A stretch of 64,000 bases of DNA. Origin: a virus. The stretch's first letter is position 1; every line of letters begins with the position of its first letter. Location: IMG/VR virus record IMGVR_UViG_3300042563_003307, positions 124,001 through 188,000 of that record; one strand, written 5' to 3'. This document shows positions 16,945 to 24,860 of the stretch, piece by piece. The translations under genes were made by a program, and so were the position numbers. The notes below the pieces were generated by a model. The model was not told where the DNA came from. It ran no database searches and saw only the letters and a list, made by a program, of their open reading frames with translations.

Positions 16945-18342
16945 TTATTGGAGCAGTTTTTTCAACCGGTCAGCTTTTGTGTAATATTCATAAGAAGTTT
17001 TTTTATAATCTTTACGTTGTGCATATAGGTCACTTAATATCTTTCTGAGAATAGAATCTTCGGTCTTATAAACTACGCCATTATCACAAACGATAACCTC
17101 TTTATTTTTTCTGCGCTCTTCAATTTCACTTTTATAAATCTTTTCAATATATGCATCGGGAGATATATTAAATTGTCTCATTATCGAAGGATATAGTGAA
17201 GCAAAATCGAATGCACTTACACCTTCATAGAATCCTAAGATTGGTTCTTTTACAAATGCTCCAGCATATTGGCCATCTTTTTGGCTATCAGATTTCTCTT
17301 CACTTCCAATTCGCATTCCTTGCTCAGCAAGTTTTCTTGCCATAATTGCTTCAGTAACTGCCACTGGAGAACTTGCTTTGTATAACGGCATATTTGTAAT
17401 ATTTGCCAGTGTTAGTAGTACCTCCATCGACTTCAACTTCTGGTCAATGTAATATACAAGCACTGAATCGACAACATTGTAATATATGTACTTGACAAAG
17501 TTATCCCGGTATAAGTCCTGTAGTGATCCAGTGAACTTGATTTTGTTAACGTTCAAGACTTGACTTGAAACATAATCTAATGAATTGGATTCTTTAACTT
17601 TTACAGTTCGGTCATATTTGTCATACAATTGCATATAGTCAAGAATTCCGATATGAAGAGGACGACCATCTGTATGATCGATTGAATGGGTCATACCAAC
17701 TTCTTTAATATCGATTTGAAGTCTTTTACATCGATTAACGATATACTGCCAGTCATAGTTGATAAAATTCCACCCAGTCATCATAGGAAACTTTGGTAAG
17801 AATTTCATTAAGAATGTGTAAACCATATCGTACTCAGACTTGAACTTATGGTACTTAAATTCCCAGTCCTGGTCAAAATCTTTGAAGTACTCATTAGTAT
17901 CGTCTTGAATCTTTTGGATTTTATCTGAAGCCATATCTTCCAGTCCAAGCACGATTGCTTTACGGTCTGGAGTAATTATTGAGAATGAAAGAATTCTACT
18001 TTTGGCCTCTTCGGCTTTTGGAAAGCCATCAACAATTTCAGTTTCAATATCGACAAAATAAGTCTTTGGCATATTATATGCTGTTAGGTCTTTTTTGTCC
18101 TTCTCTGAAAGATTATCTAAAAAATAAAGAATTGAAAACTTATTAAATTGTTTTCCATATCCTAATTTAACAGGACGGCCATCCCAGTTTTTATAGTCTG
18201 GACTGGCCGCTCTGTCTTTTTCATCACAAACATACCAATTTTGGAATTTATCCACTGGGTATTGTTTAAATGCTACTTCTCCCTTGTCATTATAGTATGA
18301 AATGATAACATCTTTTTCACGCTGCTCGATGTCAAGTATCAT
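16945..18342 (-). CDS. 43: DNA polymerase family B, N-terminal half with exonuclease (gp43-N)
   Basis: 465 aa. It carries the proofreading exonuclease motifs Exo I F-V-D-I-E-T (D98, E100), Exo II G-W-N-F-I-N-Y-D-W near residue 205 and Exo III Y-N-V-V-D-S near 302. Polymerase motif A D-F-A-S-L-Y-P-S-I follows near 392. It then runs into a Lys/Tyr-rich helix (Y-A-Q-R-K-D-Y-K-K) and stops at K-K-L-L-Q, before motif B. The rest is encoded at 11169-12365, with the clamp, two tagged genes and nrdAB in between. Neither piece shows signs of decay, so the two probably assemble into one polymerase. Start overlaps the dUTPase stop (TAATG). Confidence 0.93.
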   Translation of the reverse strand: MILDIEQREKDVIISYYNDKGEVAFKQYPVDKFQNWYVCDEKDRAASPDYKNWDGRPVKLGYGKQFNKFSILYFLDNLSEKDKKDLTAYNMPKTYFVDIETEIVDGFPKAEEAKSRILSFSIITPDRKAIVLGLEDMASDKIQKIQDDTNEYFKDFDQDWEFKYHKFKSEYDMVYTFLMKFLPKFPMMTGWNFINYDWQYIVNRCKRLQIDIKEVGMTHSIDHTDGRPLHIGILDYMQLYDKYDRTVKVKESNSLDYVSSQVLNVNKIKFTGSLQDLYRDNFVKYIYYNVVDSVLVYYIDQKLKSMEVLLTLANITNMPLYKASSPVAVTEAIMARKLAEQGMRIGSEEKSDSQKDGQYAGAFVKEPILGFYEGVSAFDFASLYPSIMRQFNISPDAYIEKIYKSEIEERRKNKEVIVCDNGVVYKTEDSILRKILSDLYAQRKDYKKTSYEYYTKADRLKKLLQ

Positions 18343-18809
18343 TAATAGTTATTTTTCTGACGTTGAACGTTTGCTTCTGCTTTTGCGAAGTAGTAATTAT
18401 AGGCTGTTTTGGCATCCAATCCAATCGATGCTGCATAGTTAAATACAAAGTGGATTATGTCGACCCATTCCATATACAATTCTTTTTTATCATCTTCCGA
18501 TAGGTCACTGATTTTCAGGGTTTCATACTTTGAAAAGTCTTTTTTCCAGTATTTCCAAACTGCATTTCCACTACCATCTTTAATACCACCAAGAGCATCG
18601 GTCATTTCATGAATTTCATCAATAACAGCGTGTGTGTTAACATGCCAAAAGTTCATAATCTCTCTAAGTGTCATATCTTCGAAATTAAAACCATAGGTTT
18701 GCTCTTGCATTTTCTTTTGATTTTCCATGATGTCAGCTAAATGTGTAGTTGATTCATTGTAGAAGTCATTAACTTCCAGGTCTTTACATTGATTGTCTAT
18801 ATTTGCCAT
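18342..18809 (-). CDS. Dimeric dUTPase (all-alpha NTP pyrophosphatase)
   Basis: 155 aa. The pattern E-I-H-E-M-T-D-A-L ... W-K-Y-W-K-K-D ... E-W-V-D-I-I-H-F-V-F ... N-Y-Y-F-A-K-A-E-A-N-V-Q-R-Q is that of the dimeric dUTPase/MazG-like superfamily, with Glu and Asp metal ligands. It would convert dUTP to dUMP, keeping U out of DNA and supplying dUMP for thymidylate or hydroxymethyl-dUMP synthesis. It directly precedes the polymerase N-half and follows the modification-like cassette. Confidence 0.8.
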   Translation of the reverse strand: MANIDNQCKDLEVNDFYNESTTHLADIMENQKKMQEQTYGFNFEDMTLREIMNFWHVNTHAVIDEIHEMTDALGGIKDGSGNAVWKYWKKDFSKYETLKISDLSEDDKKELYMEWVDIIHFVFNYAASIGLDAKTAYNYYFAKAEANVQRQKNNY

Positions 18810-18851
18810 AAGTTTTTTATATAATAGTTTTATAGGTAATTTTGAACTTGT

Positions 18852-20042
18852 TTAAAATAAACATGAACTTTTAAATGATGGAGCTTCAATCTCACAAGAT
18901 TCACCAATTTGTTCTTTTGAAATTGGAGCATTTGCACGGTTTAAGGCCATCTTTTTACTATCTCTCAATCGTAAAAATACACCAAACTGACAACAACTAA
19001 TTTCAGTACCAAATGTAGTAAACCTTCCAGTCTCTGTGATTGTTTGTAAGTAGTCAAAATTCTCTCCTGTAAAATCAAAGAATTCATGTTGAGTGTCCCG
19101 GATTTGTCTGATGACTTTAGCTCCAACGTCAGATGAAATTGAAAAACCTAAGTCTTCATAGAACCAGTTGATTGTAATCATCGCACCAACTCCGGGTGCA
19201 ACAAAATCATCATCTTCGTTAAGATTTCCAGATAAACTATTTGGTCGCAATAGATCAGGAGTACCGATTTCAGGCATTCTGGCAAGGTTGGTACTAAAAT
19301 GGTAACCATAATAGTTTCCAATTCCTCGATGAGAAGTTAAAAATTCAAAAGACTCTTCCATCGTCGGTTTCTTAGCATAGAATTCTGCAAAACGTGGACC
19401 TAGTAGAGTAAACCAAAAAAACATATCGCTTGTTCGACTCTGTCTGATTGGATCTGGTTCGGCATTTATTAATACATCATAAGGAGTTTTAAGTACTCGG
19501 GCATAGTTTCTTGATTCAGTCTGAAGACTTGTTCGTAATTCAGTAGTGCCATAAATCTTTTCTCCACGTCTTTTTGCATTTTCCATGTTAACCATACACT
19601 GTAGAACATACTTCTCATCATTAACTAATCGGTCATATTTGACAAATGGAAATCCAGTGTCGTGCGTTAATAGACTAATTGTATTTGACGGTCCATAGAA
19701 TTTTACAATCGCTGCATTAATAAGACGGTCTTCAAATGTACAGTCTGGATTGTAGAACACATTTTCATTTAACCAAATAATCTCATCGTGAAAAGAACGA
19801 TTTGGATGGAAGTATGGAACTGAACGTCCATCTACTATAAATCCATGTCCAAACGTGTTTTCTTTTCCAGTTCCTTCACGGTGCCGAAAGGTATCAAAAG
19901 TACATGTTTTTGCAAAACGAACCTCATATTCTCTTCGATTCATTTCATGAACAAAATCTCGAATAAGTTGTCTTTTTTCTACAGGAATTAAATCCAATAG
20001 GGCTTGAGAATCCATCTCAAGCAGTTTTTTGTTTGAAGTCAT
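18852..20042 (-). CDS. HhH (DNA-glycosylase-fold) protein of the thymine-hypermodification clade
   Basis: 396 aa. Residues ~85-135 (F-H-P-N-R-S-F-H-D-E-I ... E-D-R-L-I-N-A-A-I-V-K-F-Y) match by eye the helical domain shared by the predicted alpha-glutamyl/putrescinyl-thymine pyrophosphorylases and the 5-hmdU DNA kinase helical domain. R-G-I-G-N-Y-Y-G-Y-H near residue 242 fits a helix-hairpin-helix, and A-P-G-V-G-A near 287 a second G-x-G turn. Family members are predicted to replace a pyrophosphorylated hydroxymethyl group on thymine with another moiety. The C-terminal region has a Cys pair (S-C-C) and the protein ends S-C-L-F, like the polymerase tail. The exact reaction is unknown. Confidence 0.65.
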   Translation of the reverse strand: MTSNKKLLEMDSQALLDLIPVEKRQLIRDFVHEMNRREYEVRFAKTCTFDTFRHREGTGKENTFGHGFIVDGRSVPYFHPNRSFHDEIIWLNENVFYNPDCTFEDRLINAAIVKFYGPSNTISLLTHDTGFPFVKYDRLVNDEKYVLQCMVNMENAKRRGEKIYGTTELRTSLQTESRNYARVLKTPYDVLINAEPDPIRQSRTSDMFFWFTLLGPRFAEFYAKKPTMEESFEFLTSHRGIGNYYGYHFSTNLARMPEIGTPDLLRPNSLSGNLNEDDDFVAPGVGAMITINWFYEDLGFSISSDVGAKVIRQIRDTQHEFFDFTGENFDYLQTITETGRFTTFGTEISCCQFGVFLRLRDSKKMALNRANAPISKEQIGESCEIEAPSFKSSCLF

Positions 20043-20049
20043 TTTAAGT

Positions 20050-20751
20050 TTATTTTTTAAAGAAGCAATCGTGCGCTATTAAATTATCGGTAAATATAAT
20101 CAATGGAACTATTCTAGAATGTGAATAAATTGACTGTAGCCTTTCCATTACTTGGTACATTTCAGCTCTGTGTTTTCCAGCGTGTAATTCAATAAATAAA
20201 TATTTAGGTTGATAATCTATTAAGGTATCGATTAGCGTATATTCAGCAGATTCAATATCCATTTTAATTATATCCGGATTGTATTTCTTTAGTAATTTTT
20301 TTAGATGGATATTTTCAACTGAATCATATTCATTAAACTTTACCTTGTTCTCAATTGAAGTTGAGCAATGCGCATTTTGACTTGACGATTTGAATATCTT
20401 TAGTGTTTTATCAGGAAGTCCAGAAACTGCAGCATATATTAAATCCACATAATCATCATTTTTAAATGTTGATTGTAATTTTTCAAAGTTTCGGGCATCA
20501 CATTCTACAGTACAAACTTTGCTTGCTCCGGAATCTATTGCAATTTGAGTAAAAGCACCAATATTGGCTCCAAGGTCTAAACAAACTGTTCCATTATAAT
20601 CAATTTCAGGAACTAAGTAATTAGAAATGCTTTCACCAATCATAGTATCGTCAACACCTTCTGATGCACCTAGTATTTTAACATACTTCTTTTTAAGTCG
20701 AGTCCTTTCTAATTTTGAAATTGGAAACTCTGGAAGTTTAACCCTACTCAT
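20050..20751 (-). CDS. FkbM-family SAM-dependent methyltransferase
   Basis: 233 aa. Motif I D-L-G-A-N-I-G-A-F-T lies near residues 59-68, followed by V-E-C-D-A near 80, and I-I-K-M-D-I-E-S-A-E-Y near 160. This is the FkbM signature for O-methylation of sugars and other hydroxyl compounds. No other Rossmann-type domain is fused. It lies between the HhH protein and the HAD phosphatase, with gaps of at most seven bases, so the three are one unit. It may methylate a hydroxyl of an inositol- or sugar-derived modification, which is inference. Confidence 0.8.
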   Translation of the reverse strand: MSRVKLPEFPISKLERTRLKKKYVKILGASEGVDDTMIGESISNYLVPEIDYNGTVCLDLGANIGAFTQIAIDSGASKVCTVECDARNFEKLQSTFKNDDYVDLIYAAVSGLPDKTLKIFKSSSQNAHCSTSIENKVKFNEYDSVENIHLKKLLKKYNPDIIKMDIESAEYTLIDTLIDYQPKYLFIELHAGKHRAEMYQVMERLQSIYSHSRIVPLIIFTDNLIAHDCFFKK

Positions 20752-20752
20752 C

Positions 20753-21151
20753 TTATTTTTGTACTAATTTTGATACAATATTAACCAATTCTACATCAGG
20801 ACAATTTTCCTGAAGGATTTGATATTGTATTGGGTCATCTTCAAAAAAACGTGAAACAATAACACCTTCACCCTTTAAACGGTTAATAGTATGGGCTTTG
20901 TGATGCCCAGAATGTCTTCTTGCCGCAACTGTATGATTTCCACGTTCCTCTAGAGTCATTGGATTAAAATACACTTTGCATTTAATTCCTCTCTCTTTAA
21001 GGATTGCGAGAACCTCGTCCTGTTCATCGACACATCTTCCGGTAATAACAAAATCTGTGGTTGCTCTTGGAGTTATTCCAATTGAGATTACTCCATCAAA
21101 ATCGTATCCGTAGATATCGACTGATTTTTTAGTTTTAAATATATTTAACAT
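20753..21151 (-). CDS. Small HAD-superfamily phosphatase
   Basis: 132 aa with a full set of HAD motifs: D-F-D-G-V near residue 17 (nucleophile and acid/base Asp), I-T-G-R near 35, a Lys in H-H-K-A-H near 85, and E-D-D-P-I-Q near 102. There is no large cap domain, so it may act on a small or exposed phosphate such as a nucleotide, a sugar phosphate or a DNA end. It sits just downstream of inositol-phosphate synthase, so dephosphorylation of inositol phosphate is an attractive but untested idea. It overlaps no neighbour and starts after the terminator at 21167-21195. Confidence 0.75.
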   Translation of the reverse strand: MLNIFKTKKSVDIYGYDFDGVISIGITPRATTDFVITGRCVDEQDEVLAILKERGIKCKVYFNPMTLEERGNHTVAARRHSGHHKAHTINRLKGEGVIVSRFFEDDPIQYQILQENCPDVELVNIVSKLVQK

Positions 21152-21166
21152 GCTAAAAGTTTTGAT

Positions 21167-21195
21167 AAAAAAAGGGAGAGTTATTCTCTCCCTTT
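21167..21195 (-). terminator. Rho-independent terminator after inositol-phosphate synthase
   Basis: The minus strand forms a perfect 10-bp stem AAAGGGAGAG / CTCTCCCTTT with a five-base loop and a T-run. It separates ino1 from the HAD-FkbM-HhH unit, so the latter needs its own promoter or read-through. Confidence 0.9.
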
Positions 21196-21211
21196 TGGAT
21201 TAATTGGATTG

Positions 21212-22402
21212 TTAGTTTTTTGTTTTAGCAACTAACTGGTTTCTTGTAGAATCTGTTAGGCGTCTTGCAGCCAATTCAGTACACTCATAAACAGCGTCAG
21301 AGAACATCATCTGGTCTGGTGGAGTTTTTTGTGTAAACGCTGAAGGACCTCTTAAGGCTCCTACAACTCCTAATTCTCTTGCAACTCTTAAGTAACGAAC
21401 TGCGTCGATTACAACTCCTGCAGAGTTTGGAGAGTCTTGTACACTTAATTGAGCATCAAAAAGAACTGGTGCTCCACCGAATCCTGTAAGTTCTAAACGG
21501 AAGTTAGCAACTTTATTATCACCATAGAATGCGATATATTCAGAAGGACCTGCATGTAAGAATGAATCTTCAGTTGAGATTCCTCTAATTTCGTTTTGAG
21601 CACGAATAACGTTTTCTTTAGAAATCTTTTTAGATGCTAGACGAGATTTGTCTTCCATGTTTAAGAAATCTGTGTTACCTCCAACGTTTCTTTGGATGTG
21701 CGCTTTTACATGATGTCCTCTTTCAAAGGCAAGTTCTTGTAACATTTGAGAAAGAATACTTGCTCCAAATTGAGAACGCATATCATCTCCGATAATTGGA
21801 ATACCTGCATCGATAAATCTTTGCTCCCAAGCTGGGTCAGATGCGATAAAAACTGGAATACAGTTTACTAAAGAGATTCCTGTTTCAAGACAAATTTCAG
21901 CCCAGAATTCAGTTGTTTTTTGTGAACCTACTGGTAAGTAGTTAATAAGTACTTCAACACCGTGGTCTTTTAATTTAGCAATAATTGAATCTTTCCACTC
22001 ACGTGATTTTTTTGGAGTCCAATCAGTACGGTTCATGTCTGTAGAATTTCTTAGTTTTTCGTCAACTAAGAAACGATTTTGCTCTGGATAGTTGTCCATA
22101 AGAGCTGCGTAACCATCAATAACAGGTGATTCATAAACTGGTGCTGTAGAAGTAATAACATCAACGATGTCATACGCACAGTTTGGTCTTTGTTTAAGGG
22201 CATATCCTAATGTTTGATTAACTTTACGTTCATCAATTTCAAAGGCACATTCAAATTCAATATTTTCTGCCTTGTAACCTCCAATATCGGACTTCATCAT
22301 TCCGGTAATATCATTTGGATTTTCTGTGTAATATTGTACACCTTCAACTAATGATTTAGCGCAATTTCCGGCTCCAATAATTCCTACTTTAATTTTCTTC
22401 AT
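21212..22402 (-). CDS. ino1: Myo-inositol-3-phosphate synthase
   Basis: 396 aa. NAD-binding G-I-I-G-A-G-N-C-A-K-S at 8-18, Y-L-P-V-G-S near 155, P-V-F-I-A-S-D-P near 180, G-D-D-M-R-S-Q near 200, N-V-G-G-N-T-D-F-L-N near 240, K-K-I-S-K near 257 and D-S-P-N-S-A-G near 338 match the actinobacterial/archaeal Ino1 type (about 365 aa) along the whole length. The enzyme converts glucose-6-phosphate to inositol-3-phosphate with NAD. The motifs look intact, so it should be active. A phage copy is unusual. Its neighbours suggest that inositol or a derivative enters DNA modification or a surface glycan. Confidence 0.93.
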   Translation of the reverse strand: MKKIKVGIIGAGNCAKSLVEGVQYYTENPNDITGMMKSDIGGYKAENIEFECAFEIDERKVNQTLGYALKQRPNCAYDIVDVITSTAPVYESPVIDGYAALMDNYPEQNRFLVDEKLRNSTDMNRTDWTPKKSREWKDSIIAKLKDHGVEVLINYLPVGSQKTTEFWAEICLETGISLVNCIPVFIASDPAWEQRFIDAGIPIIGDDMRSQFGASILSQMLQELAFERGHHVKAHIQRNVGGNTDFLNMEDKSRLASKKISKENVIRAQNEIRGISTEDSFLHAGPSEYIAFYGDNKVANFRLELTGFGGAPVLFDAQLSVQDSPNSAGVVIDAVRYLRVARELGVVGALRGPSAFTQKTPPDQMMFSDAVYECTELAARRLTDSTRNQLVAKTKN

Positions 22403-22453
22403 TGTTCTTAAAATTTAATTTATAATTTTTATACTTGTTTTATTTAAAAAGTT

Positions 22454-23515
22454 TCAAAAAAGAGTATTGATAGTCTTCTTTAGGACAACATTTTTTTCGG
22501 ACGTCTCGAAATCATATTGGTAAAACTCTCTAGATAGGTGAACAGAACCTGGCTTTTCCATGTAAGTATCGGCAAAATATTGAGGTTCTGCTGAATACCA
22601 GTGAATTGGCCATTCGATTACGTTCATATTATATATAGCCGAGAGTTTGTCAACCTCTTCGTTAAATATCTCCATCAATTGAGTCCGTTCTCGTTGAGTT
22701 CCGATAAATGGAGTATTTTTGTAGTACCCAGTTTTTGGGATTCTACGACCTTCGAATTCGATTGGCAATAATTTTACAATGGTATTCTTTTGGATTCCTA
22801 AAGATTTAAGGTGTTCAAAGTAATTTGTTACTAGACTTTTAACTGCATCAATAGGTTTTTCTTGTCGACATAGGTGATGTCGAACATCAATGTTTCCAAA
22901 GTATGTAATTAGGTGCTCGGTTCCTTCAGGAATATATGAGGCCATTCCTTCTTTCAAGACTCCAAATAGTGTTTTACCATCATTTCGACTAATATTTGCA
23001 CCAGGATGGTACACTGAAACTGAATGAGAATCTCCCAATACAAATGTTTTTGAATCTAATTTTAATTCAATTGTTTGGGTTTCTAAACTTCTTTTGGTAA
23101 GCTCTGCTGTATTAAGAGATGCCCATAAAGGAGAACATGATTTCATTCGACTTTCGGCAAATTGGCCAACATTTGGCATTTCTCGATTCAAACAATATAT
23201 AGTTCCACTAAAATCTAAGAATCTTTTAATTCTCTCTGCTGGTTCATCAGTAGCTCCACCAAATAGATTATAAGAACCTTGGAATTCCATTGGAAGCGCT
23301 ACTAGCCAGATATCATATTGGTGAATATCTTCTGACTTTGTAAGTACTTCAACTTCTAATCCTAGAGACCTCAATTGATTAGCTAATAAGAAGGCCCATG
23401 CACTTTTATGAGAGGCCTTCTTTGAGCTATAAGTTGTTACAACATCATCAATTGCAATCTTCTTTCCCTTTAATGATTCTAAAACTTCGTAAATATTAAC
23501 CATTGAAAGCGTCAT
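22454..23515 (-). CDS. SGNH-hydrolase-like protein
   Basis: 353 aa. After an alpha/beta N-terminal half (possible nucleotide- or sugar-binding Rossmann-like fold: K-K-I-A-I-D-D, then L-E-V-E-V-L-T), V-L-G-D-S-H-S near residue 158 fits SGNH block I (G-D-S). Y-F-G-N-I-D-V-R-H-H near 205 fits block III (G-x-N), and S-V-H-L-S near 328 fits the catalytic His block. Such enzymes hydrolyse or transfer acyl groups. The protein ends T-L-F. An internal ATG at 23503 would give less overlap with the preceding gene. Role in the ino1 cassette is inferred from position only. Confidence 0.6.
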   Translation of the reverse strand: MTLSMVNIYEVLESLKGKKIAIDDVVTTYSSKKASHKSAWAFLLANQLRSLGLEVEVLTKSEDIHQYDIWLVALPMEFQGSYNLFGGATDEPAERIKRFLDFSGTIYCLNREMPNVGQFAESRMKSCSPLWASLNTAELTKRSLETQTIELKLDSKTFVLGDSHSVSVYHPGANISRNDGKTLFGVLKEGMASYIPEGTEHLITYFGNIDVRHHLCRQEKPIDAVKSLVTNYFEHLKSLGIQKNTIVKLLPIEFEGRRIPKTGYYKNTPFIGTQRERTQLMEIFNEEVDKLSAIYNMNVIEWPIHWYSAEPQYFADTYMEKPGSVHLSREFYQYDFETSEKNVVLKKTINTLF

Positions 23516-23789
23516 CTATATCGTTTCTATTTTCTTCAATGTAATTGTCTAATCCTTGGATATATGCAACTGCATCTAATAAATTATCACGCTTGTGATT
23601 GTATGATTCTCTCGAGAATTTAAGTGCAACTAGCGCTTTAAACATGTGTTCACCAGTAACTTCAAGTCCGGTCATACCTTTAAAAATCATTGCAGCTCGA
23701 TCCATACCTTCTGAGAAAGGACCATAATTTCTGTCTGCTTCTTCTGAGCGGTTGTTTACAATTCCGCTTGCTTCATCTAAAATATTCAT
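23496..23789 (-). CDS. Small conserved phage protein (DUF6378-like)
   Basis: 97 aa, helical: I-V-N-N-R-S-E-E-A-D-R-N-Y-G near residue 10, then M-F-K-A-L-V-A-L-K-F-S-R near 45, then a helix with D-N-L-L-D-A-V-A-Y-I-Q-G-L-D. This pattern of R-x-x-x-Y-G, a long helix with K-x-x-R and a C-terminal D-x-x-x-Y occurs in a conserved phage family annotated DUF6378, which resembles MazG-type all-alpha folds; function is unknown. Its 3' end overlaps the next gene. Confidence 0.65.
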   Translation of the reverse strand: MNILDEASGIVNNRSEEADRNYGPFSEGMDRAAMIFKGMTGLEVTGEHMFKALVALKFSRESYNHKRDNLLDAVAYIQGLDNYIEENRNDIDDAFNG

Positions 23790-23843
23790 AAATTGTGTTT
23801 AGTTATTATATGTTATATATTGGTTTTGTTTTTTATGCACTTA

Positions 23844-24068
23844 TTAACGACCAGTTTCCATTTCAAACTGACGTTTTTCATGGTCATGCTCACTATAAAC
23901 ATTACAGTTTAAGTAAGCTCCATATTTTGAATAATCTCCAATATATGAAGTCGATGTGCGAACTTCTGATGGGTTAATATTAAAACAAAAATCATACTCT
24001 TCTTGGGTCAAGTATGTTTGGTTATTCATAATTTGATTGTAACGTTCTTGCGTTGAAATTGAAGTCAT
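23844..24068 (-). CDS. Hypothetical 74-aa protein
   Basis: 74 aa from the ATG at 24068 (MTSISTQERYNQIMNN). An ATG at 24107 would prepend 13 Tyr/Ile-rich residues translated from an AT-rich leader, which looks like promoter region, so I chose the shorter form. Acidic and Tyr-rich with no recognised domain. It lies just after the terminator at 24119-24163, so it probably begins a new transcription unit. Confidence 0.55.
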   Translation of the reverse strand: MTSISTQERYNQIMNNQTYLTQEEYDFCFNINPSEVRTSTSYIGDYSKYGAYLNCNVYSEHDHEKRQFEMETGR

Positions 24069-24118
24069 AATATGTTTGTTTAAATTAGATATGTAAATAT
24101 AATACAAAAAATCGACAT

Positions 24119-24163
24119 AAAAAAATCCTGACTAAAAAAGTTATTAACAATTTTGTCAGGATT
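24119..24163 (-). terminator. Rho-independent terminator
   Basis: The minus strand has a 9-bp stem AATCCTGAC / GTCAGGATT with a 22-base loop, then seven T. The loop is larger than usual. It ends transcripts that cross the GC-richer region 24164-24477. Confidence 0.7.
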
Positions 24164-24477
24164 AAATTATTACGGGATCGTTTTTCGTGATTTTCTTCCC
24201 GGCGGAATAACCCATTTTATAGTCTTCGGCATTTACTTTCGCGAGCGTCTACTAAACTTCGACCCATCCTACCGGTTACCTATTGGGGTGGTGTGACTTG
24301 CGATCCATTTTTTATCCTGGTTAAACTTCCATTTGCCTGTTATACTTGATACTATCTCTGTAATACATCTGGCTATCATAGCTGTGTTTGTACTTTTTGC
24401 TGTACCGATCCACCTGGTTCCAATGTTTGCGTAGTTTATAATTGCTTGTATCGTTTGCTGTAAGGAACCAATTATTT
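24164..24477 (-). other. GC-richer gene-free region, possible structured RNA
   Basis: 314 bases without an ATG-started gene, clearly richer in G and C than the flanks. On the minus strand GGATCG (24301-24306) can pair with CGATCC (24175-24180), closing a ~130-base segment directly before the terminator. The upstream part contains degenerate TACAGCAAA-like repeats. Two overlapping frames are open for 50-68 codons but have no normal start. A small RNA or a gene remnant are both possible. Confidence 0.35.
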
Positions 24478-24843
24478 TTATTTAATTATTACGAATAAAC
24501 CTCCTCTAGATGACGCAGATTCAGTGTTACCATTAGCTAAAGTAACTTTAGATAGTACTTCACCACCTAATTCTTTAGCAACTTCTTCTGCTACTGAATT
24601 TACTTCAAAGAAAACAACACTACCTCCATTATCTGCTAGTATGTTATATCCATCGCCTTCTACTACATTTGGCTTTTTAATCATTTTATTGATAGGACCA
24701 TTTACTGATTTACTATCAATGTTAATAATGTAAGTACCACTGCGACTTTTATAAGCTTTTGGACTTTGAGCATTTTCTATAGGCTCATATACATTATGGT
24801 CCGATTCATTTACAAAATCTTCGAATAGTTTAATGTGTTTCAT
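24478..24843 (-). CDS. Capsid-targeted hypothetical protein (MKHIKLFEDFVNE tag)
   Basis: 121 aa. Starts MKHIKLFEDFVNESDHN. The rest is a small alpha/beta domain without recognised family: N-I-D-S-K-S-V-N-G-P near 45, then G-G-S-V-V-F-F-E-V near 75, and the end G-G-L-F-V-I-I-K. An ATATATAA-type late element lies 18 bases upstream of the ATG. Likely cleaved after F-V-N-E on head maturation, by analogy with T4 internal proteins. Confidence 0.75.
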   Translation of the reverse strand: MKHIKLFEDFVNESDHNVYEPIENAQSPKAYKSRSGTYIINIDSKSVNGPINKMIKKPNVVEGDGYNILADNGGSVVFFEVNSVAEEVAKELGGEVLSKVTLANGNTESASSRGGLFVIIK

Positions 24844-24860
24844 CTTTGAGATATATTTCT

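Noticed and set aside
11169-18342. Split intein at the polymerase break
   Set aside because: Neither end shows intein blocks: no Cys/Ser start of an N-intein after K-K-L-L-Q and no H-N-(C/S/T) end before the C-half; the pieces simply stop and start in the fingers.
24164-24477. Programmed frameshift extending the tagged protein at 24478 into the downstream open frames
   Set aside because: The A/T-rich run at the stop could slip, but the downstream frames are open only 50-68 codons, show no recognisable domain, and two frames compete.
24164-24477. Group I intron or tRNA in the GC-richer region
   Set aside because: I could not find the conserved P/Q/R/S core elements, a cloverleaf, or a T-loop G-G-T-T-C-R-A; no interrupted gene flanks it.
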